From positions 1 to 64,000 of the forward strand of contig CAVSAJ010000004.1 of the NCBI GenBank assembly GCA_963725895.1: a DNA stretch of 64,000 nucleotides, read 5' to 3'. Below, piece after piece: positions 17,595 to 27,461 of this stretch (positions are counted from its first letter, which is position 1; each line of letters opens with the position of its first letter). A program made the translations under genes and the position numbers. The DNA is from Bog-473 sp963725895. Its GTDB lineage: Bacteria > Actinomycetota > Acidimicrobiia > Acidimicrobiales > RAAP-2. The notes beneath the pieces were generated by a model, which made no database searches, was not told the DNA's origin, and saw only the letters and a list, made by a program, of their open reading frames with translations.

Positions 17595-19046
17595 TCAGAC
17601 CCCGGGGAGGGCGCCCTGGTGCGCCGTCGCGGCGGCCGGCTCGGAGCGGCCTAGCGCGACCCGGGTCTTGGTGGTCACCGGGACCGGCGTCGGGTAGTCG
17701 CCCGTGAAGCAGGCGTCGCAGAACCCACCGTCCGCGCCGATCGCCTCCTTGAGGTTCTCGATGCTGAGGTAGGCCAACGAGTCGGCACCCAAGAGGCGCG
17801 CCATCTCCTCGACGGTGTGGTCGGTGGCGAGCAGCTCCTCGTGCGAGGGCGTGTCGATGCCGTAGAAACAGGGCCAGCGCCACGGAGGTGAGGAGATGCG
17901 CAAGTGCACCTCCGCCGCCCCCGCCTCGCGCAACATGCGGATCACAGAACGCTGCGTGGTGCCGCGGACGATGGAGTCGTCCACGACGACGAGTCGCTTG
18001 CCCGCGATGGCGTCGCTCAGCGGGTTCAGCTTGCGACGCACCGCGTCGGCGCGCTCCTGCTGGTCGGGCGCGATGAAGGAGCGACCGATGTAGCGGTTCT
18101 TCACCAGACCCTGTCCGTAGGGGATACCGCTCGCGCGGGCGAAGCCCTCCGCGGCGGGTACGCCCGACTCGGGCACTCCCATGACCATGTCGGCCTGTGC
18201 CGGTGCCTGCAGGGCGAGCAGCTCGCCCATGCGACAGCGAGTCTCGTGCACCTCACGGCCGTAGAGGCGGCTGTCGGGACGCGCGATGTAGGCGAACTCG
18301 AAGATGCACAACCGCGGCTCGACGTCGCGCAGCCACGGGATCTCGAGGCTGTGCGGCCCATCGGCGTCGATCACCACGAGCTCGCCGGGCGCGACCTCGC
18401 GCACGAAGCTGGCCCCGATGACGCTCAACGCCGGAGTCTCCGAGGCGAGCACCCAACCTTGCGGCGCGTCCGCCGGGCCGAGCCGGCCCAGGCACAGCGG
18501 GCGGAAGCCGAAGGGGTCGCGCACGCCGAAGAGTCGCTCGGAGCTCATCAAGACGAAGGAGAACGCGCCTTCGAGGATGGGCAGCACTGCTTGAATCGCG
18601 GTCGCGAGGTCCTCGTCCTCTGGGAACCAGTGGGCCAGCAGTTCAGCCACGACGTCGCTGTCGGTGGCGATGGAGCCCGGCAACATGCCGACCTTCTCCG
18701 CCAGTTCTGTCGTGTTGGTCAGGTTGCCGTTGTGGCCGAGCGCGAAGCCGGCGCGCCCCACCCCCCGGTAGACCGGCTGGGCGCCGGCCCAACCCGAGGT
18801 GCCGTGCGTCGAGTAGCGCGTGTGGCCGATGGCGAGGTGGCCCTCGAGCCCTGAGAGGGTGCGCTCGTCGAACACCGTCGCCACCAGGCCCATGTCCTTG
18901 ACGACGGTCACGGTGTCGCCGTCGCTGACCGCCATCCCCGCTGACTCTTGGCCCCGGTGCTGCAGGGCGAAGAGCCCGTCGAAGGTCAGGTTGGCCACCC
19001 GCCGCCCGGGCGCGTACACCCCGAAGACACCGCACGCTTCCTTCAC
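17595..19046 (-). CDS. purF: Amidophosphoribosyltransferase
   Basis: 483 aa. It catalyses the first committed step of purine synthesis, PRPP plus glutamine to phosphoribosylamine. It begins MKEACGVFG, so Cys5 becomes the N-terminal nucleophile after removal of a short propeptide. Glutaminase residues lie in GHTRYSTHGTS and LGHNGNL. PRPP motif LVVVDDSIVRGTTQ. Four Cys (RLCIFEF, WPCFYG, CDAC) match the [4Fe-4S]-containing, propeptide-processed Bacillus-type enzyme. It lies 39 nt downstream of purL. Confidence 0.97.
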   Translation of the reverse strand: MKEACGVFGVYAPGRRVANLTFDGLFALQHRGQESAGMAVSDGDTVTVVKDMGLVATVFDERTLSGLEGHLAIGHTRYSTHGTSGWAGAQPVYRGVGRAGFALGHNGNLTNTTELAEKVGMLPGSIATDSDVVAELLAHWFPEDEDLATAIQAVLPILEGAFSFVLMSSERLFGVRDPFGFRPLCLGRLGPADAPQGWVLASETPALSVIGASFVREVAPGELVVIDADGPHSLEIPWLRDVEPRLCIFEFAYIARPDSRLYGREVHETRCRMGELLALQAPAQADMVMGVPESGVPAAEGFARASGIPYGQGLVKNRYIGRSFIAPDQQERADAVRRKLNPLSDAIAGKRLVVVDDSIVRGTTQRSVIRMLREAGAAEVHLRISSPPWRWPCFYGIDTPSHEELLATDHTVEEMARLLGADSLAYLSIENLKEAIGADGGFCDACFTGDYPTPVPVTTKTRVALGRSEPAAATAHQGALPGV

Positions 19047-19085
19047 GCCATCACCCGGCCTTCATTGTCGCACAGGCCCCCGCCA

Positions 19086-21420
19086 TCACGAGTCGCCCAG
19101 GGCTGACCCCAGATTGCCTTCGTGAGCCTGGCGCACCGTCGCGACGGGGAGATCGACCAGGGTCCCCAGGCGCACGCGGTCCCCGCCTGCCTGCCCGAGG
19201 ACGGCGGCGGGGACGCCGGCCTCGGCGGACCGGGCACAGAGCGCGTCGGGGTCGGCGGTGGCGACCACGATGCGGGACGGCAGTTCGGTGAACAGCTCGG
19301 CCGGGTCCTCCAACACGAGCGTGCAGCCGACGCCCGCCTCCGCTGCCATCTCGGCCAAGGTCACGGCGAGCCCGCCCCCGGACACGTCGTGCACCGCGTG
19401 CACCAGCACCGCGTCGGCCGGCCCCTCGGCGTCGTCCGGCGCGGCCACCTGGGCGGCGACGAGCCCGGCCACCAACGCGCAGAGCGACGCATGGGCGCCG
19501 AAGTCCACCGCGCCGACGCGGCCGCCGCGGTAGCTGCGCCGCTCGGTGGCCCAGCGCGTCCCTTCGAGCGGGAAGGTTTCCGACGGCGCCGTGCCGGGCG
19601 CGGCACCTGGAGCGGCGGACGCCGCGCGCGCCCCGAGCAACACGACCGTGTCGCCGGCGGACCAGCCCAGACCTGGTGGCCGCGCGTGGACCGCGTCGAC
19701 GAGGCCGAGGACGCCGAGCACCGGCGTGGGGTCGATGTCGGCGCCACCGCTCTCGTTGTAGAAGCTGACGTTGCCCCCGATCACCGGGAGTGACAGCGCG
19801 CGGCAGGCCTCGGCCATCCCGTCGATGCACTCGGAGAGCTGCCACATCACCTCGGGGTGTTCGGGGTTCCCGAAGTTGAGGCAGTTCACCACCGCGACCG
19901 GTGTGGCGCCGACGCAGGCCAGGTTGGCGACGCCCTCGGCCAGCACCAGCGCGGTGCCGGCGCGCGGGTCGAGCGCGCAGGCGCGCGGGTTGGAGTCGGT
20001 GGTGAGCGCAACACCACGCGAGGAGTCGGGCAGGCCTGGCCCGGCCAGCCGCAACAACGCGGCGTCCCCGCCCGGGCCGGCGACAGTGTTCAAGAAGAGC
20101 TGATGGTCGTACTGGCGGAACACCCAGCGCGCCGAGCGCAGCAGCGCGAGCAGATCGGCCTCGCAGTCCGCCGGGGCCGGGAGCTCGAGGGGCCGCTCGT
20201 CGCGCGGCGCCGGCGCCCGGCGGGGCCTGTCGTAGAGCGGCGCGTCGTCGGAGAGCGACGCGGCCGGCACGTCGGCCAGCACCGGCCCATCCATGCCGTC
20301 GCGGATGCGCAGGCGCCCGCCCCCGTCGGGCTCGGGCGCGGTGACCGTCCCGACCACGGTCGGCGCGCACCTCCCACTTCTCGCAGATGGCCGCCACGGC
20401 GGACCAGGACTCGGGGCGCACGATGGCGAGCATGCGCTCCTGGCTCTCGCTCGTCATCACCTCCCACGGCTCCATGCCCTCCTCGCGTCGCGGCACGGAG
20501 GACACGTCCACGTCCATGCCGACACCGCCGCGCCCCGCCGTCTCGCTGGTGGCACAGGCCAGTCCGGCCCCGCCCAGGTCCTGGATCCCGACCACGAGTT
20601 TGGTGTCGAGCAGTTCCAGACAGGCCTCGATGAGCCGCTTCTCCTCGAAGGGGTCGCCGACCTGGACGCTCGGCCGCTTGGTGTCATCGGTCGCCCCGGC
20701 GTCGTCGCCGCTGAAGCCCGCGGAGGCCAGCACGCTCACCCCGCCGATGCCGTCGCGTCCGGTGCTCGAGCCGAGCAGCACGGCCAGGTTGCCAGGCCCC
20801 GACGCGATGCCGAGCACGAGGCGCTCGACGGGCAGTGCGCCCATGCACAAGACGTTGACGAGCGGATTCTGCGCGTAGCAGCCGTCGAAGGTGAGCTCGC
20901 CACCGACGGTGGGCACGCCGACGGAGTTGCCGTAGCCCGAGATCCCGCTCACGACACCTTCGACGAGCCAGCGCTGGCGGGCGTCGTCGGGGTTTCCGAA
21001 AAAGAGCGGGTCCATCACCGCGAGTGGCCGGGCCCCCATGGTGAAGATGTCGCGCAAGATCCCGCCGACACCGGTCGCCGCACCCTGATAGGGCTCGATC
21101 GCGGAGGGATGGTTGTGGCTCTCGATGCGCAGCGCCACCGCGATGCCGTCCCCCGCGTCGATCACGCCTGCGTTCTCGCCCGGGCCGACCAGCACGCGGG
21201 GACCCTCAGTCGGGAGGCGGCGCAGGTGCAGCCGGGACGACTTGTACGAGCAGTGCTCGCTCCACATCACGGCATAGAGCGCGAGCTCGAGATGGTTTGG
21301 CTCGCGCCCGAGGATCTTGGCGACGGCCTCGAACTCGTCGTCGCTCAGGCCGAGCGCCCGGTGCAGGGGCTCCTCGGCCGGCGCCTGGTCGGGCGGCAGC
21401 GCCTCGGCCAAAGGAGTCAT
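19086..21420 (-). CDS. purL: FGAM synthase large subunit PurL (frame broken once)
   Basis: About 777 aa, small-PurL type that works with separate PurS and PurQ, both present upstream. ATG 21420 is preceded by GGGAGG. N-terminal part: WSEHCSYKSSRLHLRRL, GPGENAGVID, ESHNHPSAIEPYQGAATGVGG. C-terminal part: VNCLNFGNPEHPEVMWQLSE and PVIGGNVSFYNES. The two parts lie in different frames. Removing the extra C at 20361 (context CGGCGCGCA) turns EVRADRGR into EVRATVVGTVTAPEP and joins them exactly. As this gene is normally essential for purine prototrophy, a consensus error is more likely than loss. Confidence 0.92.
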
Positions 21421-21493
21421 GGTGCCTCCCACGATAGAGGTCGCTGCACCGTGGTCCGGGCGGCAGCGGAGGCAACCAGGGCGCAGCGCGCGC

Positions 21494-22084
21494 TCACGCG
21501 GGCCGGTCGGCCCGCAGTACCGCGAGGTCGTGCTCGGACCAGACCTCGGCCGCGTCGAGGCCGGCGTCGCTCAGCCAGCGGAGCTGGTCGGCCACCGTCG
21601 AGGGGCGGTCGTGGCCCTCGAGGCCCGGCGTCACCGCGTCGGCCGGGTCGACGGGGACGATGACGTCGCCCAGGACGAAGCGGCCACCGGGCCGCAGCAC
21701 CTGGGCGATCCGGGCGAACAGGGCCGCCTTGTCGGGTCCCTCGAGGTGGTGGATCGCCAGCACGGAGACCACAAGGTCGAAGGGGCCGGCCGGGAGTGGG
21801 TCGACCAGATCCGCCACGCAGAGCTCGACGGGGAGCCCGGCCAGTCGACCCCGGGCCGCGGCGAGCATGCGCTCGTTCTTGTCCACCCCGACGGCGCGGG
21901 CTCCACCATGGCGGGCCAGCACGGTGGCCACCGTCTCGCCGGTCCCCGTCCCGAGGTCGAGGATCCGGGCGGCACCCACGCCCTCGCTCGCCGTGGCCAC
22001 CGCCTCTTGCAACCGGGGATACGCGGGTATGTCGGTCCGCATCAGCTCGGCGTAGGTGTCCGGGTCGAATTCGTAGGTGCTCAC
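21494..22084 (-). CDS. Class I SAM-dependent methyltransferase
   Basis: 196 aa, GTG start. Rossmann motif I ILDLGTGTGETVATVLAR, acidic end of strand 2 VGVDKNERML, motif II FDLVVSVLAIHHLEGPDKAAL, motif III LRPGGRFVLGDVIVP. The substrate is unknown. Its start overlaps the stop of the upstream small membrane protein by 4 nt (GTGA). Confidence 0.88.
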   Translation of the reverse strand: MSTYEFDPDTYAELMRTDIPAYPRLQEAVATASEGVGAARILDLGTGTGETVATVLARHGGARAVGVDKNERMLAAARGRLAGLPVELCVADLVDPLPAGPFDLVVSVLAIHHLEGPDKAALFARIAQVLRPGGRFVLGDVIVPVDPADAVTPGLEGHDRPSTVADQLRWLSDAGLDAAEVWSEHDLAVLRADRPA

Positions 22085-22524
22085 GGCGAGAGAAGCGCCT
22101 CCTTCCTGGTCCAGGTCCAGTGCAACACGAAGACGGACAGGCCGATCGTCACCAGATTGATGACGAGCTCAATCACCCCGTTGGCGCCCTTTCCCCACAC
22201 CCCGTGTTGGAGGTCGTAGAGCACGTCCATGGCGAACAGGTAGAGCCCGGCGCCGCCGCCGGCCAGGAGCCAGAACAGGGCCGCCCGCCGCGCCGTCACG
22301 AGGCAGTACGACGCGGCGACCAGGCAGAGGGCCAGCCACCCGTCGGCCAGGGGAAACGCGTCCTCGAACTGGGTGTACCCCGCCGTGGTCTCGGAGGCCA
22401 CGAGGGAGCGGTGAGCCAGCCAGGCGATCCAGTAGGCGGCAATGAGCAGGGCGGCCACCACGAGCACCGTGGCCATCGTGCGGCGGCTGCGTACATCGAG
22501 GGTGACGGCAGCGCGGGCGACCAC
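22081..22524 (-). CDS. Small four-helix membrane protein, unknown function
   Basis: 147 aa from GTG 22524 (ATG 22476 is an alternative). Four hydrophobic segments: ATVLVVAALLIAAYWIAWL, WLALCLVAASYCLV, ALFWLLAGGGAGLYLFAMDVL and VIELVINLVTIGLSVFVL. No family recognised with confidence. It is coupled to the downstream methyltransferase gene by a GTGA overlap. Confidence 0.6.
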   Translation of the reverse strand: MVARAAVTLDVRSRRTMATVLVVAALLIAAYWIAWLAHRSLVASETTAGYTQFEDAFPLADGWLALCLVAASYCLVTARRAALFWLLAGGGAGLYLFAMDVLYDLQHGVWGKGANGVIELVINLVTIGLSVFVLHWTWTRKEALLSP

Positions 22525-22734
22525 CTCAGCAGGGTAACGCCGCGCGCGAGGGAAAAGGTGTTCGCCGCGAGTGCCAATACGGCGCCGGCGTCCACAGCGG
22601 ATTCTCCGGTGACCTTCAGCGGAATTGCCGGGATGGGTGTACCGATTCGGAGTGAAATGGACCGCACCCGCACGCGGACAAAGGAATCCCTGAATTGGGG
22701 CATATGCCCGTCGCGAACGCGCCACAATGGAGGT

Positions 22735-23163
22735 ATGGCTACGAAGGCAAAGACTCCGGCTCCTCGCAAACCCATGAGCACCGGCCACAAGGCGGCACTG
22801 GCTCGTGGGCGTGCCGAGAGTGCAACCGTCCGTCATTATCTCGAGGCGCTCGAGACCTCCAAGCCCAAACGGGGCCGCAAGCGCACGCCGGCCTCCATCG
22901 ACAAGAGGCTGGGCACCATCGAGTCGCAGCTCGCGGGGGCCGACGCCCTCACGCGCCTGCACCTGCTCCAAGAGCAGAAGGATCTCCTCGACGAACGCTC
23001 GCGGGTGGACCAGGTGAAGGACCTCACCGCGCTCGAGAAACAGTTCATCAAGGTGGCCAAGGCCTACGGCGAGCGCAAGGGCATCACCTACTCGACGTGG
23101 CGCGCCGCCGGCGTGAGCGCGGCCGTCTTGCAGAAGGCCGAGGTTTCGCGCGCCCGGAGCTGA
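22735..23163 (+). CDS. Small basic conserved-looking protein, unknown function
   Basis: 142 aa from ATG 22735 with a strong RBS (GGAGGT). Very Lys/Arg/Ala-rich N-terminus (ATKAKTPAPRKPMSTGHKAA), then YLEALETSKPKRGRKRTPAS, a predicted coiled helix (LHLLQEQKDLLDERSRVDQV), and a C-terminal GITYSTWRAAGVSAAVLQKAEVSR. The arrangement suggests a nucleic-acid-associated protein (inference). It is the only plus-strand gene inside the purine cluster. Confidence 0.7.
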   Translation: MATKAKTPAPRKPMSTGHKAALARGRAESATVRHYLEALETSKPKRGRKRTPASIDKRLGTIESQLAGADALTRLHLLQEQKDLLDERSRVDQVKDLTALEKQFIKVAKAYGERKGITYSTWRAAGVSAAVLQKAEVSRARS

Positions 23164-23216
23164 CCGCGGATCACCACGACGCGGGCACCGCTGCACCGCG
23201 CGTCACGCCAGCAGAA

Positions 23217-24224
23217 TCAGGAGTGCTGCGGCTTGGCGCGGTGGTGATGGGGCGTCGCCGCCTCTGAGTTCTTCCCGGTGTCCGGTTTCGGCGTGAAGTA
23301 CTGCTCCACCGCCTGGGCGAGCCCGTCCGCGATCACCTGCTGGCCCTGCGCGCTCTCCGCGATGCTCCCCTCGAAGGGATCGGTGATGAACAGCGGTTCG
23401 ATGAGGGCGCCGGGCATCTGACTCGGCGTGCTGAACCAACCCGGGTCGGCGGGACCGAGCAGGAGGAGGTGCCCGTAGTCCCCGGCCGCGGCCGTGATCG
23501 CAGGCCCGCCGAGTTGACTGTCGTCGACGACCCCGAGGTTCGGGATCCCCCAACCCTGGGCGTTCATCGCGTTCAAGACGTCGTTCTCCACGAGCGTCGC
23601 CAGCTTGAGGTTCTGAGCCGAGAAGCTTCGATCGGTGTCGTAGCCCGTGACAGCTCCCGCGTTGTAGGGGGAACCGCCGGCGTCGAAGTAGATGCCGACG
23701 AGGACGTTGGCCTTGGCCGTGTTCGCGCAGACGTCCCGGGCCGCGACGTCGTCGTGCACACCCTGGGCGGTGAAGAGGCCGCCCGAGACGTCGTCGGCTT
23801 GTGGGCGGCTCACGGTCTCGTCCTTGGTCCGCGAATCGACGACCGTGAACCCCTTGGCCCGGAGCAGCGCGGTCGCATCGAGCTCCACCGGAAGCGTCTC
23901 GTCGGCCTCATAGAGCGTGTTGCCCGCCTGGTCTTCTCCAACCCCCCCGGGGTCGATGCCACCGTGTCCCGCGTCGAGGAAGACGACGAGGTGCCGGTCC
24001 CCCGAGGTCGGCGGGTACTCGACACAGGCCCCCGGCTCGAACTCGCGTGGCTCGAGCTGCTTTCCCTGCGTACGACGCACGACCGCCGTGCGGCGCACCG
24101 TGGCCGCGCCGGCGCCGGAGGCCAGTGCCAACAGGGCCAGCACCGGGCAGAGCACCAGGACCACCTGCACGAGCGTGCGAGGGGAGGAGACCGGACTCCG
24201 TTCGGGTTCCGGCCGCGGGCGCAC
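23217..24224 (-). CDS. Secreted Amidase_3-like protein (N-acetylmuramoyl-L-alanine amidase fold), atypical active site
   Basis: 335 aa. Signal anchor at residues about 17-40 (VVLVLCPVLALLALASGAGA). Amidase_3 features: LDAGHGGIDPGG (first zinc His) and YEADETL (zinc Glu). The second zinc His, normally in SIHANA, is replaced in VGIYFDAGG; the downstream GALIEPLFITDPFEG keeps the catalytic-type Glu. Family members cleave the amide between MurNAc and the stem peptide. The missing His suggests altered metal binding or a non-catalytic binding role. It lies between purQ and purL. Confidence 0.78.
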   Translation of the reverse strand: MRPRPEPERSPVSSPRTLVQVVLVLCPVLALLALASGAGAATVRRTAVVRRTQGKQLEPREFEPGACVEYPPTSGDRHLVVFLDAGHGGIDPGGVGEDQAGNTLYEADETLPVELDATALLRAKGFTVVDSRTKDETVSRPQADDVSGGLFTAQGVHDDVAARDVCANTAKANVLVGIYFDAGGSPYNAGAVTGYDTDRSFSAQNLKLATLVENDVLNAMNAQGWGIPNLGVVDDSQLGGPAITAAAGDYGHLLLLGPADPGWFSTPSQMPGALIEPLFITDPFEGSIAESAQGQQVIADGLAQAVEQYFTPKPDTGKNSEAATPHHHRAKPQHS

Positions 24225-24292
24225 GGCATCACATTACGAAGGTCACCCCTCGCTGTGCGGTCACCCTCCCTGGCCGCCGTGCGCGGCTCGGA

Positions 24293-24973
24293 TCACGCCG
24301 CGGCGCGCGTCGCGGCAGCGCCTACGAGAGAGCGCAGTAACACGAGCCCGTCCGTCGAGCCGAGTACCTCGGCACTGGCACGCTCGGGGTGCGGCATGAG
24401 CCCGACGACGTTGCCCCTCTCGTTGGCGATGCCCGCGATGGCGCCGACTGATCCGTTCGGATTGTCGGCGTAGCGCAGCACGATCCGGTCCTCGTCCTCG
24501 AGCGCGCGCAAGGTCTCGGCGTCACAGGTGTAATTGCCCGAGAAGTGGTTGATGGGGATCACGAGCTCGTCACCCAGCGTCGCATCCGCCGTCAACACCG
24601 ACGACGTCGAGGCCACCACGACGCGGGCCGGCTCGCACAAGAAGCGCAGGCGCTCGTTCTTCTGCAACGCCCCCGGCAGGAGACCGGCCTCGGTGAGCAC
24701 CTGGAAGCCGTTGCAGATTCCCACCACCGGGCCGCCGGCCCGGGCGAAGGCACCGACTGCCTCCATGACAGGCGAGAAACGCGCCAGCGCGCCCGGGCGA
24801 AGGTAGTCGCCGTGGGCGAAGCCGCCGGGCAGCACGACGGCGTCGACCGCGCCCAGCGACCGGTCGCGGTGCCAGAGCAGGACGCCACTTCCGCCGGCCC
24901 GCTCGGCCGCCGCGATCACGTCGTGCTCGCAGTTGGTCCCGGGGAAGACGACCACACCGATGCGCGGCGCCAC
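24293..24973 (-). CDS. purQ: FGAM synthase glutaminase subunit PurQ
   Basis: 226 aa, GTG start directly after the purS TGA. Class I glutamine amidotransferase: GTNCEHD, VLPGGFAHGDYLRPGALARF, nucleophile Cys in GICNGFQVLTEAGLLPGAL, and the His/Glu pair in LMPHPERAS. It supplies ammonia to PurL. Confidence 0.97.
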   Translation of the reverse strand: MAPRIGVVVFPGTNCEHDVIAAAERAGGSGVLLWHRDRSLGAVDAVVLPGGFAHGDYLRPGALARFSPVMEAVGAFARAGGPVVGICNGFQVLTEAGLLPGALQKNERLRFLCEPARVVVASTSSVLTADATLGDELVIPINHFSGNYTCDAETLRALEDEDRIVLRYADNPNGSVGAIAGIANERGNVVGLMPHPERASAEVLGSTDGLVLLRSLVGAAATRAAA

Positions 24974-25225
24974 TCAGATCACCTCGAGCTCGAGTCGGCT
25001 CTGCTCAATGACCGGGTTGGCGAGGAGTCGGTCGGCCAGCTCGGTCGCCGTGGTGCGCGCCGCGCCCTCGTCGGGCGCGTCGACCTCGAAGCAGAAGGAG
25101 CGGCCGGCACGGACGTGCGCGACGCCTTCGAAACCGAGCGCGGGTAGCGCACGCTCGATCGTCGCGCCCTCGGGATCGGCGATCCCGGGGCGTAGCTGGA
25201 CCTCGACGCGCGCCATGAATTTCAT
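24974..25225 (-). CDS. purS: FGAM synthase small subunit PurS
   Basis: 83 aa from ATG 25225 (a second in-frame ATG at 25216 would give 80 aa). PurS pattern: VEVQLRPGIADPEGATIERA, LGFEGVAHVRAGRSF, and a C-terminal LLANPVIEQSRLE. It bridges PurL and PurQ. It abuts purQ with no gap and sits 19 nt after purC. Confidence 0.95.
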   Translation of the reverse strand: MKFMARVEVQLRPGIADPEGATIERALPALGFEGVAHVRAGRSFCFEVDAPDEGAARTTATELADRLLANPVIEQSRLELEVI

Positions 25226-25244
25226 CGCTGCCCCGGCCTCGGCC

Positions 25245-26159
25245 TCATGTGGCCGCACCGTACCAGTCGGCCAGTCTGCGTCCGCTGCAGCGCTCGTACG
25301 CGGCGACGTAGCGCGCGGAGAGAGCCGCGACCACGTCGTCTGGCAGCGGCGGCGGAGGCGGCGTGCGGTCCCAGGGCTGCCCGGCGAGCCAGTCGCGCAA
25401 CGGCTGCTTGTCGAAGGCCGGGGGTGTCGTCCCCGGCACGACCTCGTCGGCCGGCCACAGCCGCGAGGAGTCCGGTGTACAGACCTCGTCGCACAGGCTC
25501 AGCACGCCGTCCACGTAACCCAGCTCGAACTTCGTATCGGCGAGGATGAACCCGGCCGCGGCGCAACGCGCCGCGGCGCGGCGGTACAGCTCGAGGCAGG
25601 CGGCCCGTGCCGCCAAGACCGCCTCGGCCCCGACCAGGTCGATCGCCTCCTCCATGCTGATGTTGACGTCGTGCCCCTCGGCCGCCTTGGTGGAGGGAGT
25701 GAAGATCGGCTTCTCCAGCTTGCTGGCGAGCAACAGACCCTCGGGCATCTCCATCCCGTGGATCGTGCCCGTGCGCTCGTACTCCTCCCAGGCCTGACCG
25801 GCCAGGTACCCGCGCACGATGCACTCGAGGTGGAGCATCTCGGCCCGGCGCACCAGCATGGCCCGTCCGGCCCATTCTGGCGGCAGCGCGCCGCCACCGA
25901 GCTGGGCGCTGATTTCGACCGGGTCGGCGGTGAGCAGCGTGCCGGGGACGACGTCAGCCATCTCCTCGCACCAGAAGGAGGTCATGGCCGTCAGCACGCG
26001 GCCCTTGTCGGGGATGGCCTCGGCCATGATCACGTCGAACGCGCTGACCCGGTCCGACGCCACCATGAGGAGGCGGTCGTCGCCGGCGTCGTAGAGCTCG
26101 CGCACTTTGCCCGAGAGGACCTGCGGCAGATCGAGGGCACCGGCGCCGGGGCCGGTCAC
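25245..26159 (-). CDS. purC: SAICAR synthetase
   Basis: 304 aa. It joins aspartate to CAIR using ATP. Motifs: SGKVRELYDAGDDRLLMVAS, DRVSAFDVIM, IPDKGRVL, VRGYLAGQAWEEY, LADTKFELG and SRLWPADE. GTG 26159 overlaps the purB stop by 4 nt (GTGA). The length matches the longer actinobacterial and eukaryote-like form. Confidence 0.96.
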   Translation of the reverse strand: MTGPGAGALDLPQVLSGKVRELYDAGDDRLLMVASDRVSAFDVIMAEAIPDKGRVLTAMTSFWCEEMADVVPGTLLTADPVEISAQLGGGALPPEWAGRAMLVRRAEMLHLECIVRGYLAGQAWEEYERTGTIHGMEMPEGLLLASKLEKPIFTPSTKAAEGHDVNISMEEAIDLVGAEAVLAARAACLELYRRAAARCAAAGFILADTKFELGYVDGVLSLCDEVCTPDSSRLWPADEVVPGTTPPAFDKQPLRDWLAGQPWDRTPPPPPLPDDVVAALSARYVAAYERCSGRRLADWYGAAT

Positions 26160-27461
26160 AGCGCGACCAGGGCATCGGCGAAGCGGTCGACGTGGCGCAG
26201 GGTCCGCGACAGATCGAAGGCCTCGTCGAGCTGCGCGGCACTCAGCGTCACGTCGGGATCGGCATCGAGCACGGCGCGGAACGGTCGCCGTTCCGACCAG
26301 GCGATGCGGGCGTCGCGCTGGACGATGCGGTACGCCCCGTCGCGGGTCAGCCCGGCCGCGACCAGGGCGAGGAGGACCGACTGCGAGAAGACGAGCCCGA
26401 GGGACCCCTCGGTGAGGTTCACGAGCGCGCGCTCGGGGTGGATCACGAGGCCCGCGGCGAGCCCGGTGGCCTTGCGCAGCATGTAGCAGGTCAACAAGGA
26501 GGCGTCGGGGAGCGCCACGCGCTCGACCGAGCTGTGCGAGATGTCCCGCTCGTGCCAGAGCGCCACGTCCTCGAGTCCGGCGCCGTGATATCCGCGCAGC
26601 AGTCGGGCGAGCCCGCAGAGCCGCTCCGCGAGGATGGGGTTGCGCTTGTGGGGCATGGACGAGCTGCCCTTCTGCCCGGATCCGAAGGGCTCCTCGGCCT
26701 CGCCCAGTTCACTGCGCGCCAGATGGCGGATCTCGGTGCACATGAGCTCGATGGTCGCACCGATCGACGCGCAGGCGGCCAGGTACTCGGCGTGGCGGTC
26801 CCGGGCGATGACCTGGGTGGCGGGTACCGGTGTGAGCCCGAGCGCAGCGCACACCCGCGCCTCCACGGCGGGGTCGATGTTGGAGTAGGTGCCCACCGCG
26901 CCGGAGAGCTTCCCCACCGCGACCGACTCGCGCGCCGGCGCGCAGACGGCGCCGGTCGCGGTCGGCCTGGAGGGCCCACAGGGCGAACTTGGCCCCGAAC
27001 GTCGTCGGCTCGGCGTGCATGCCGTGGGTGCGCCCGGCGACGGGCACGTGCAGCAGCTCGAGTGCGCGCGTCTTGAGTGCGAGCACGAACGCATCGAGGT
27101 CGCGCAAGAGAAGGTCGGCCGCCCTGGTGAGCGTGGCGCACAGCGCGGTGTCGACGACGTCGGAGGAGGTCAGGCCGAAATGGATGAAGGAACCGGCCGG
27201 AGCGCCGATGCGTTCTTGCACCACGTCGACGAACGCCGCGACGTCGTGGTCGGTGACCCTCTCGCGCTCGAGCACGTCGGCCACGAACACGTCGTCGACC
27301 GCCGGCGCCTTGGCCCGGCAGGTGGCCGCGTCCTCCGCGGGGACCATCTCCAGTGCGGCCTGGGCCTCGGTGACGAGGAGCTCCACCTCGAGCCAGAGGG
27401 CGAAGCGCGCCGTGTCGCTGAACAGCGCGGCCATGTCGTCGGGCGCGTAGCGGGGGATCAC
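26156..27461 (-). CDS. purB: Adenylosuccinate lyase (frame broken once)
   Basis: About 434 aa from GTG 27461 (VIPRYAPDDMAALFSD). It removes fumarate from SAICAR and adenylosuccinate. Signature loop SSSMPHKRNPILAERL; other conserved blocks are GLTSSDVVDTA and GRTHGMHAEPTTFG. The frame changes at about 26936: the given bases read RLRAGARVG, while removing one base yields RLRAARESVAVGKLSGAVGT. The site has the context CGGCGCGCA, also found at the purL and grpE breaks. The start overlaps the expected purD stop as GTGA. Confidence 0.92.

Noticed and set aside
22081..23196. A 371-aa minus-strand ORF
   Set aside because: Only its last 147 residues look like a protein; the rest is antisense to the plus-strand gene at 22735 and its promoter.
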